Source: Candidatus Cloacimonadota bacterium
GTDB taxonomy: Bacteria; Cloacimonadota; Cloacimonadia; Cloacimonadales; TCS61
Length of the DNA: 43,788 bases
Reading direction: 5' to 3'
NCBI GenBank assembly: GCA_030621085.1
Contig: JAUXIJ010000021.1
Location: forward strand, 1-43,788
The position numbers and the translations under genes were made by a program. The notes under the pieces are model-generated. The model was not told the origin of the DNA and searched no databases. It saw nothing but the letters and a program-made list of their open reading frames with translations. Shown here in pieces: positions 35,900-43,788 of the stretch. Within the stretch, counting starts at the first letter, position 1, and every line of letters starts with the position of its first letter.

Positions 35900-38800
35900 T
35901 TATTTCAACAGCAAGCATTTCCTCACTGATTCTGATTTCCCATTTACATTCAATTTATAGAAATAGACACCGGAAGCTACTGATTTATCATTGTTGTCTT
36001 TACTATACCATACAATTTCATGCCGACCCTTTTCTAATTCATCATGTATCAAGGTTTTTACTTTTTGACCTTTGATATTATACACAGACAGATTAACTTC
36101 ACTATCATTAGGAATAGAGAAAGATATTGTTGTACATGGATTGAATGGGTTAGGATAATTATTATAAAGCTGGATTATGGAAGGAATAATTTCGCTGCTA
36201 GGTTCTGGATTATAATGTTGGATAAGAGATGTTAATAGAGTTTCAACATTTTTTCTATGTTTTTCTTCAGATTCCGGTTCAAGTTCTGTTAGTTCGCCCG
36301 AACATAAAGTTCTCTGTTGTGCTGCTTCCAAATAAGTGTATCCTATATCAATCACTGCGTAACATGAATCTTCATATGTTGGATTATTCATTAGTATAAA
36401 CTCATAATCTGTTATGGCATCGTTAAATTCAGATTTTTTTCTTTTACACATTGAAATTAAGGCATTTAGAATTTTATTTTCAGGATAATTTTGGTAAGAT
36501 TGAAGCAATGTGGTATAGTAATTTTGTAATTCGTTCAAATCATCATAGCTTATTACATACAGCTCAAGTAATTTTGATAATGTAAGAGAGATTTCATTAC
36601 AAGAAGGATATAAAGAAATGAGATTGATAAATGAATTTTTTGCTGTTTCATAATTACAAGATTGCATTTGTTCAACACCATATTCATATAACAATCTTGA
36701 TGGATCATAATCTCTTAAAGGATGTTGACTATTGGGAAATTCACATATAGGCTCTATTATAAATGAATCTTGATCATTTAGTAAATGATTGTAAATATAA
36801 TCTACATCCGTTGTGCCCCACCAGTTTTGACTTACATACAATGGCGGTTGCAATTCTATTGTTGTTGCCATTGTATAATCTTCATCAAACCATAAATCAT
36901 TATAGCCACTCGATAACAAAGGTCTTGAACAACTAAGAAAAAACTCAATATCCTGATTATTTATCATTGTATTTGATTCAAAAATAAAGTTACTACCATT
37001 AAAACATGCAACTCCATAAGAATCATTTTTCATGATAATATTACTTGTAATACGAGGAATACCACCGTAGATTTCAATACCTATATCGTTATATTCTATT
37101 TGACAATTAGAGACATAAACACGTGATTCAAAAGGACCAATTATGTTAATACCGATCTGTGCTTTTTCAATAGTACAATATTCGAATGAGCAGTTATTTA
37201 CTGGATTTTGTAAAATTATTCCAGTATAGTTAGTAGCAGAAGAATGGCTATTAGAAGTAAACACAATTTCTTCGTCTTTGTTACCAATAGCAGTTATACC
37301 ACCGTAAACAATAAGGCTGGCATTATTTTCGAATCGAACCTTAACCCCCGGTTTAATTATCAGCTCACAATGGCTATCAACCATAACATCACCGTAGATT
37401 ACTACATCCTTCCACCAAATAGTATTTGAATTAATATCAGAGTTCACAACGTTTCCATAGCAATTAGAATTATGTTTATCATATGCATATTGTTGCCAAT
37501 CAACACTGGATTCTGAATGTGTAAAAGGTAATTGATAGACGTTTACTACAGTAAAATATAGATCATTTTGGTAATATTGCTTAAAAAATACAATATCAGA
37601 GTTATTATCATTATCAAAGTCAGTTTCTATAGGGGTTCCCACATATCTGTTTGATGTGATAAAATGATAATCATCATCCAGGATGTTTAAATTATCATCA
37701 GAAATAATTATTTCTTTTTCGTTATTAAAAAGATAGTGTCTTTCACCGTTCATAATTGCAGAATTAATACCGAGTAATGGATAATCTGAAAAAAACAGGT
37801 CATAACTTTCTGAGACTATATCCAAGTTTCCATCGAACATAAAAAGATTATTTTGATTATTTGCAATGAGACGCGGGTTATCTAATGTAACGTCTTTGGT
37901 ATAACATCCAGAAAATCTTTTATAATACATGGAGTTTAAATAACCATAATTATAGGTATTAATACCATAACCTTGTGAAGTTAAAGTTTGATATATTCCT
38001 CGCATCGCAAGATCAGTATCATCACAAAAGCAATAAGCTGTAAAGATTTCATTATTAGGAATGATTTCATCGTTTATATCAGCCATGATCGTAGGACCAA
38101 GAAAATACCATGGTGTATAATCGACGACTATTGTTTCTGATACAAAAGTACCCAAAACGTATGAGACTTTTACTAGTGTACCAGAGTATTGCTCATCACA
38201 ACTTAAAATTATTTCATCAATTCCATTACCATCAAGATCACCAACCGTAACGGGGAAAAAATTTTCACCCCCAAAATCTTCCGTGTAGATTAAATCCAAA
38301 TGATGATCACCGAAAGCATCCCAGGAGAATATCCCAAGTGTATTGTCTTCACTGATAACAATAACTTCATTATATACATCATCATTCACATTTCCAATAC
38401 TCACATATAACGGATCATTACCAAAGGTCGTATGAAATACAGCATTTGGATAATATACATTTGACCTGAAATTTTCATCAAACCAACAAACCCAGATATC
38501 CCCACTTTCACCGGGAACTACAACTTCATCAAAAAGAACTTCCTCTTCTCTTGATAAATCACCTACAGCAGGTCTTCCATGTACATTTACATGACCTCCA
38601 TCTTCTAATGGTACAAAATAACAATCTTCAGTGTCAATGAAATATAATAAATCATTATCACTTTCTCCTTTTAATGCAACTATTATTTCGTCATCCTGAT
38701 AATAATTCACATTAGTAATTAACGGACTGGTTTCGGTTTGACCACACAAAATAATTCCACTACCTTGAATATTACCAGGATATATTTGTATAGGGCAATC

Positions 38801-40057
38801 AATAGAATAAGTATCAGTTTCATTGTCAAATTCAAGTTGAATAGTATGCCATCCGATCTCTGCATCATCTGTTATAGTAATATTCATAGCCTGGTCAGTA
38901 GAATAAATTTGTCCACTAATAATATCTTCCAAAAAGTTAACTGGATTTGTCTCGATTATTATATCAGGATCATCCGATGACATTGTAATGGATACAGTAC
39001 CTGGATAAATCTCCCAAAAATTTCTAAAGTAAAATTTTATAGGTATATTAACATCTCCTACATTTGCTTCATTATCACCACCTGTAAAATCTACTTCAAG
39101 ATCATAGAATCCTAACGAGGGATGCGGATCTTCATCTAATGCTCTAAAAGCATTAATTCTGCCCGCTCCCAATTTACCTGCATGAAACGGGCTATTTAGA
39201 TCGATCCTGTCGGCTGTTCCTTTGATTCTGTCATATACTTCATCAGGTGTTAAAGTGTTATCATTGCTTAATATCAAACCAGCTAAAGCAGAAACATAAG
39301 GGGCAGATAAAGATGTTCCTGATACAAATGCAGTTTCTAATGTACAATCGCAATGTTCATGATAATACCACTCATGTCCATTGATTTCTTCATATTGTGG
39401 AGTGAGAGTTAAGACATTATCTTCATCATCCCAAATATAGCCTAAATATACTCCGCCTGGTGCACAAACATCAAGCTCATAATCATAATTGGAAAAAGGT
39501 GACTTGTTATCTTCAATATCCGAAGCAGCAACTGACAGTACATGAGGATGACTTGCTGGAAATGGTAACTCTTCCATTCCAGCGTTTCCTGCAGCTGCTA
39601 TTAAACAAACACCAGAGTTATAAGCAGCTTCAAGCTGATTGATTACATATTGGTGGTCTGGACAATAAAAACTCATGTTTATTACTTTTGCTCCTTCTGA
39701 AACAGCATGATTTATTCCATTTGCAATCCATTCTGTATCACTATCCCATGGTGTTTCGTTAAATACTTTTACTGTTAATAATTGACACCCTATTTCGTTA
39801 TTAAAACCACCACCTGCTAATCCTGCTATATTCGTATTATTATTAGTCACTGCTCTTATTACTCCAGAAACCATAGTTCCGTGACCAACATAATCATAAA
39901 CATATGGCGGTTGAGATGGATCATTAGTTTCTTGATAACCATAAAAAGTATTTTCATTCCATAAAACTCCATTTCCTTCTAAATCATCATGACCGAAATC
40001 TATTCCGCTATCTAGAACAGCAATTAAAATATCGTTATAACCGCTTGTATAGTTTAC
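35900..40057 (-). pseudogene. Subtilisin-like (S8) protease, catalytic to C-terminal part, downstream of an in-frame TAG
   Basis: Read through the TAG, the gene codes for 1520 residues; this is residues 136-1520. Catalytic triad: Asp151 (IAVLDSGIDFGHDD), His194 (DYVGHGTMVSG), Ser384 (FVSGTSLSAPYVSALAG), with oxyanion Asn293 (IAAAGNAG). Then come beta-rich parts, FG-GAP/VCBS-like repeats (VTVGDLDGNGIDEIILSCDE), a right-handed beta-helix (SFEYCTIEKAQIGINIIGPF and following), a TPR-like helical region (YGVEQMQSCNYETAKNSFIN) and a sorting domain (NYPNPFNPCTTISFSI, ending RKCLLLK). The first ATG in this part (39874) lies inside the His motif, so a product starting there would lack Asp and His. No other interruption is seen, so the break is recent, an assembly error, or read through. 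Confidence 0.85.
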
Positions 40058-40462
40058 CTAGGTTGGATGTGCATCAATATTCTGCAATGCCCATTGAAGA
40101 TAAAATTGAGGATCATTTTGAAGCAATACTGCTTTTCCTACTGTCTCAGCGAAAACAACTTCAATTTTATTGTTAAGAGAATCAATAACGGTGAAAACAT
40201 CTGTTTCTTCATCAAATCTTACAACATAAGTTCTATCGAATTCAATTGAATTCTCAATTAAAAGATACATTTCCTCAAATTGGAAAAAATTTGATATATC
40301 ATTAAACCAACTTTGATCAGTTACTACAGTACCATCTACTACATCTATAAAAGAAAATGGAATATCCATTTTAAATACAACCTTTCCGGGTATGAATTCA
40401 TTTGAGAAAAGTAAATTTAATGAAAATACTATAACAATTAAAAAACTTATTTTTTTTAACAT
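40058..40462 (-). pseudogene. Subtilisin-like (S8) protease, N-terminal part (signal and pro-region), ending at the in-frame TAG
   Basis: 134 residues from ATG 40462 with AGGAGG upstream. Signal peptide (ISFLIVIVFSLNLLFSNEFI), a propeptide-like region (FIPGKVVFKMD) and DPQFYLQWALQNIDAHP, the segment that in S8 proteases directly precedes the catalytic domain. The TAG at 40060-40058 follows ACC and is in the same frame as the downstream catalytic part (40462 and 39874 differ by a multiple of three). It begins 10 bases after the stop of the 324-residue gene, so both share an operon. Confidence 0.85.
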
Positions 40463-40471
40463 TTTTACCTC

Positions 40472-41446
40472 CTATTTTAAAAATGTTATTTTTCTCATTA
40501 ATTTTTCATTTTTATTAAAGATTTTAACGAAATATAGACCTGAATTCTGTTCAACGCAATGCCAGACAATTGAACCATATTGTGGTAGATTTCGCTGTGA
40601 GTAAACCTTTTGTCCTTTGATATTGTAGATTTCAAGATTGTTGCTCGAATAATTCATTGAATATTCGATGTTAACTTCACTATTAAATGGATTTGGATAT
40701 GTGTTTAAAAAATTGTTAGATGAAAGATTTTCTTCTATTACACCTACATTTGCATAAACAAGTCGAATATAAGGTCTGTTTTCTGTCCAATCCCCAGATA
40801 TAAAGGTAAGTCCATCTCTCCATACATCCCAATCTGTATTAATCCAAAAGCGTATTCTGTACTGGGTTTTATCTCTTCCATAATTGTAATCCCCCAAAAC
40901 ATATCCTGTTATATCCATTATTTTATATTCATAAATAGCATTATCACTTATAATTCCGATATTTGTATGCAAAGTTTGAGGATCTCCAGGGTTTCCGGCA
41001 GTCCAGTCCCCAATATCCAGCGAGTAACCATAATCTATATGGTCGAGGATACATTCTGTTGTATCAGGTTGAGGATATACATCCCAGATAGGGAATACAC
41101 CTATTTCTTCATTCCCAAAAGCTGTATGTTGATATATATATATATATGCACTTTGCAAATAAAATTCTGCAGGAATTTCAGGAAGAGGAAATGAAACATA
41201 ACCTCTTTGCCACCAATAAGTAATTTCAAGCCCCCCCCAGCCATCACCACACGAAAAAACAGTAGGAACAGTACTAACCCAATATTGATTAAGATCATAA
41301 GCGTAGCTGATACTACCATCTAATTCCGGTGTACTGTAAACAGTGTCTATTATTGTCTCTGCGGAGAGTGAATAGTTAATAGTGAATAATGAAAAGAGAA
41401 AAAGAATCAGAATAATCTTTCTTGGTAATTTTATTCTTTCTTTCAT
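40472..41446 (-). CDS. Secreted protein with type IX-like C-terminal sorting domain
   Basis: 324 residues. A signal peptide (IILILFLFSLFTINYSLSAE) is followed by a beta-rich domain of about 210 residues (GYVSFPLPEIPAEFYLQSAY, IGVFPIWDVYPQPDTTECIL) that resembles DNRLRE/CBM96-type modules, a guess. The last 80 residues are the sorting domain (NTYPNPFNSEVNIEYSM, NNLEIYNIKGQKVYSQRN, ending MRKITFLK). GGGGGA precedes the ATG. The coding strand has a G8 run (41238-41231, near codon 70) and an (AT)8 run (41147-41132, near codon 100), both possible slippage sites. Upstream of the S8 protease in the same operon. Confidence 0.85.
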   Translation of the reverse strand: MKERIKLPRKIILILFLFSLFTINYSLSAETIIDTVYSTPELDGSISYAYDLNQYWVSTVPTVFSCGDGWGGLEITYWWQRGYVSFPLPEIPAEFYLQSAYIYIYQHTAFGNEEIGVFPIWDVYPQPDTTECILDHIDYGYSLDIGDWTAGNPGDPQTLHTNIGIISDNAIYEYKIMDITGYVLGDYNYGRDKTQYRIRFWINTDWDVWRDGLTFISGDWTENRPYIRLVYANVGVIEENLSSNNFLNTYPNPFNSEVNIEYSMNYSSNNLEIYNIKGQKVYSQRNLPQYGSIVWHCVEQNSGLYFVKIFNKNEKLMRKITFLK

Positions 41447-41777
41447 CGTATCCCCCCTGTCACGGCGTAGTATCCCGAAGCCGGACTATCTTTCCTTTTT
41501 TTTATTTCATCCAATTGGTAGTTTGAGTATCATCTTAACCTCCGTTTTATTAACACTCTCTATATACATATCCCTAAAAATGCAAAAGTGTGACGCCACC
41601 AGTCATTATTTTTTTTTGCATTTTTTTCATTTAGTTTTCTAAGCAAGATCAAATCTTTATTCATTATTCTATTTTCAATGATTTCTTTATCAAAGTCAAT
41701 AAGCAATTATGCAATTTATTTTGTCAAAATAAAAAAATATTTTGACTGTCATTTAGAACAGTTATTTAATATAAACA
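41447..41777 (-). promoter_or_regulatory. Leader region of the secreted-protein operon, with short leader ORF and hairpin
   Basis: No gene over 30 codons is supported here. On the minus strand there is TATATA (41566-41561), then GGAGG (41543-41539) 5 bases before an ATG at 41533 that opens an 8-codon ORF (MILKLPIG, stop TGA ending at 41507). This is followed by a dyad at 41488-41468 (GGACTA/TAGT-TCC in plus-strand terms) competing with CGGC/GCCG, and then the GGGGGA site of the 324-residue gene. A leader-peptide or RNA switch is possible but not shown. The part 41570-41777 is AT-rich with no recognised feature. Confidence 0.35.
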
Positions 41778-41801
41778 AAAGCCCCGGAAATCCGGGGCTT
41801 T
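41778..41801. terminator. Intrinsic terminator, copy B
   Basis: AAAGCCCCGG (41778-41787) with CCGGGGCTTT (41792-41801), loop AAAT, identical to 35837-35860. It lies downstream of the gingipain-like gene on the minus strand. Confidence 0.88.
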
Positions 41802-41815
41802 GTTGTTATTTGAGA

Positions 41816-41840
41816 GGACAGATCGCTGATCTGTCCCTAC
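41816..41840. repeat. Short palindrome with CTGTCCCTAC
   Basis: Perfect 9-bp inverted repeat GGACAGATC (41816-41824) / GATCTGTCC (41828-41836), loop GCT, followed by CTAC. CTGTCCCTAC here is the complement of GTAGGGACAG at 15541-15550. Confidence 0.55.
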
Positions 41841-41866
41841 GTTATTTCAGGAGGAAAGAAAAAGTT

Positions 41867-41892
41867 GCTCCGTCAGCTTATGCTTCCGGAGC
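41867..41892. repeat. Inverted repeat GCTCCG...CGGAGC
   Basis: GCTCCG (41867-41872) and CGGAGC (41887-41892) around a 14-base loop, just after the gingipain-like gene stop on the minus strand. No T run; role unknown. Confidence 0.3.
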
Positions 41893-41901
41893 GAAATATT
41901 C

Positions 41902-43788
41902 TTATTTCAATAAGAGCATTTTCTTGGTGGATGTATATCTGCCGCTGTTGCCTTCGGATACCATTTTGTAGAAGTATAATCCGCTGGCAGAAGTCCTGCC
42001 GTTGTTATCTTTTCCATCCCACACAATTGTATGATACCCTGCAGATTGATTTCCATCGGCTAAAGTTTTCACTTTCTGTCCCTTGATGTTGAATATCTCC
42101 AAATTGATCCTGGAATCTTCCTGAAGAGCATATTTAATTGATGTGGTAGGATTGAAAGGATTGGGGAAATTGCCGGTGAGTTCGGTTCTAACGGGAATTA
42201 ATATATTATCGTTTCCTACTTCGGGCTCCAGCACAAAATCGATATCACCGGTTGTGGCACCTTCCAGCACTTCTACATCTTCGATAGTTTGAGAAACATA
42301 TCCTTCCAGGGAAGCAGTTACATTGTAGATTCCCGGTATAACTTCCATTGTGTAATTTCCGGAAGTATCGGGATTGGTTGTAATACCTCCGGCATTAACT
42401 ATAACCTCTTCCACGTTACCGCTGCCACCATCCAAACTTACATTACCTTCAATATACCCTAAAATTGGTGGACCACCACCTAAGATCACATCATCTAAAT
42501 ACCAATGGTCAAGATTATAAGAATCACCATCAAAAACAAAGGCAAGCTGGAAAGTAGAAGAACCTACGTCGGGAGTTGTAATATCAAGATCAAGTATTTC
42601 GGGACCCACATTCCCTGTTGGATTGATCTCCCATACGGTATTCCAATTTATACCATCGCTGGTTGTTTCCACGCGTAAACTGTATCCACCACTATAATCA
42701 TCTAAATAATGTTTAAATTCAAGTGCAAGTGTAGATGAACCGGTTGTATTGAGTTCCATCGTGATCAATCTTTGCACAGCTACTGCGGACGGATACCAGT
42801 AGAAATCAGCTTCGGGAGCTGTTCCCCCGGCATTGTTGCTATTGTTGCCTCCCCAGTTATTACCACCTGCAATCGACCAACCTGTGGGGGGGAAGGATGT
42901 GAAATATTCTTCGATAAGATAACCACCGATTTGAACATCAAAAGATCCTGATCCCGTAACTCCGCCATCAGATGAAATAGCCACATTGAATATTGCCATA
43001 TGTGCCTGCGGGGTACTGGGGCTGGAAGTTGCATTGAAAGATTCTTCGTAACTTCCACCAGAAATAATATCTCCGTAATCAGCCTGGCTTGAATTAATTG
43101 TGATATATGGATCAGCAGTAAGTAATTCCCCTGCTACGTTGAAGGCATCTGAGCTACCATTATTTTCCACAGTTATAAATATATCAACGGTTTCACCTGC
43201 ATCCCAGAAATAATCACCATTACCTTGAACAGTATCGTCGATCAGATAACTTCCCATTTCCAGAACGGGTGCATGAGCATTAATGATAAATGTGCTAATC
43301 CATGTATCGGTACCGTCGGTTGCTTCCAATGTAAAGAGAATTCCATGTCCATCAGGAACATCACCATCAACTTCAAAGGCAAAAGCGCCACTCTGGGTTA
43401 CAGTTTGTCCAGCGGGGATATTACCAAAATTCTGGTTATCATCCAGAATGGTTACATATTGATCGGTAGTAGAAAGAGTAGCATCCACATTATCTGCCTG
43501 GGAAGTTCCCAAATTACTCAAAGTCACATCAAGAAGTACGGATTCACCATAATCGAGCAGGTTATTATTATTTCCACTCGAATCATCTATAATGCAACTA
43601 TCAAATATAACATAAGCTCCACCAACAGGAATCACCGAAATGTTATCGTAGATCGTTTCAATATTAAAGCCGGTAATTATCATTTTTGCATCGCCGGCAA
43701 TTAATGAATGAGAAATTGTAACATCACCGTTAGAATCGGTAACTCCACTGTATGCAACGTTATCCTGGTATAATGTAACGAGCGCTCC
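41902..43788 (-). CDS. Large secreted protein, gingipain (C25)-like C-terminal region with sorting domain (partial)
   Basis: The open frame runs through the window edge; 628 residues are visible and the internal Met at 43683 is not the start (GALVTLYQDNVAYSGVTDSN continues upstream). Visible order: an Ig-like strand region (about 1-60) as follows the catalytic domain of C25 peptidases, two CARDB-like repeats (LLDYGESVLLDVTLSNLGTS; FWDAGETVDIFITVENNGSS), a MAM/cleaved-adhesin-like jellyroll (FTSFPPTGWSIAGGNNWGGN to DHWYLDDVILGG), a carboxypeptidase-regulatory-like repeat (GYIEGNVSLDGGSG), and a sorting domain (GNFPNPFNPTTSIKYAL, ending TKKMLLLK). The peptidase assignment is an inference, since the catalytic domain is outside the window. 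Confidence 0.75.
   Translation of the reverse strand, partial: GALVTLYQDNVAYSGVTDSNGDVTISHSLIAGDAKMIITGFNIETIYDNISVIPVGGAYVIFDSCIIDDSSGNNNNLLDYGESVLLDVTLSNLGTSQADNVDATLSTTDQYVTILDDNQNFGNIPAGQTVTQSGAFAFEVDGDVPDGHGILFTLEATDGTDTWISTFIINAHAPVLEMGSYLIDDTVQGNGDYFWDAGETVDIFITVENNGSSDAFNVAGELLTADPYITINSSQADYGDIISGGSYEESFNATSSPSTPQAHMAIFNVAISSDGGVTGSGSFDVQIGGYLIEEYFTSFPPTGWSIAGGNNWGGNNSNNAGGTAPEADFYWYPSAVAVQRLITMELNTTGSSTLALEFKHYLDDYSGGYSLRVETTSDGINWNTVWEINPTGNVGPEILDLDITTPDVGSSTFQLAFVFDGDSYNLDHWYLDDVILGGGPPILGYIEGNVSLDGGSGNVEEVIVNAGGITTNPDTSGNYTMEVIPGIYNVTASLEGYVSQTIEDVEVLEGATTGDIDFVLEPEVGNDNILIPVRTELTGNFPNPFNPTTSIKYALQEDSRINLEIFNIKGQKVKTLADGNQSAGYHTIVWDGKDNNGRTSASGLYFYKMVSEGNSGRYTSTKKMLLLK

Noticed and set aside
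40058..40060. Genetic code change reading TAG as sense
   Set aside because: Many undoubted genes here end in TAG (rplC, rplN, rplX, rpsQ's neighbours, rplR, rpmJ, rpsD), so TAG is a normal stop.
41101..41319. Alternative-frame ORF opposite the G8 tract in the 324-residue gene
   Set aside because: It is a shadow of the real frame; the signal peptide and sorting domain are both in the main frame, which crosses the tract intact.
35900..41446. CRISPR array or transposon in the AT-rich end region
   Set aside because: No evenly spaced direct repeats, no transposase or integrase frame, and no terminal repeats with target duplications were found.

Overview
The window reads as a piece of a Gram-negative, AT-rich bacterial chromosome from the FCB (Fibrobacteres-Chlorobi-Bacteroidetes) side of the tree. 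My best guess is Candidatus Cloacimonadota (WWE1). The reasons are the three secreted proteins ending in type IX-like C-terminal sorting domains, the cluster cmk-plsC-ispH-rpsA, a bacterial deoxyhypusine-synthase-like gene, and frequent TTG/GTG starts behind strong GGAGG sites. The assignment is an inference; no rRNA or tRNA gene was seen.

Region 1 (1-14890) is the end of tuf followed by an unbroken S10-spc-alpha ribosomal superoperon: rpsJ-rplC-rplD-rplW-rplB-rpsS-rplV-rpsC-rplP-rpmC-rpsQ-rplN-rplX-rplE-rpsN-rpsH-rplF-rplR-rpsE-rpmD-rplO-secY-map-infA-rpmJ-rpsM-rpsK-rpsD-rpoA-rplQ. It closes with a clear intrinsic terminator. Many genes overlap by a few bases, so translation is probably coupled. 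The unusual member is rpmD, whose L30 core carries a tail of about 100 residues rich in Lys, Ala, Thr and Pro.

Region 2 (15030-20470) holds single genes in mixed orientation: a small lipoprotein, an MgtE magnesium channel, a 4HBT thioesterase, a secreted coiled-coil protein, a SpoU-type RNA methyltransferase, a small unknown protein and a family-4-like glycosyltransferase.

Region 3 (20483-26976, minus strand) is the best candidate for an undescribed system. An exported FN3-like protein with a C-terminal membrane-anchored cytosolic domain is followed by three small membrane proteins, packed within 10 bases of each other. An M23 peptidase lipoprotein lies just upstream.

Region 4 (27129-35864, plus strand) is a housekeeping run: rseP, tgt (apparently started at an ATT codon), a deoxyhypusine-synthase-like gene, a small DUF5683-like membrane protein, cmk, plsC, ispH, rpsA (six S1 repeats and a long charged tail), a terminator and aroK.

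Region 5 (35837-43788, minus strand) encodes secreted proteins. A gingipain-like (C25-type) protein runs off the window end. A 324-residue protein containing G8 and (AT)8 tracts is followed by a 1520-codon subtilisin-like protease gene interrupted by one in-frame TAG. All three carry a sorting domain ending in a basic, leucine-rich tail. Two identical copies of a 24-base terminator hairpin flank the last two genes.
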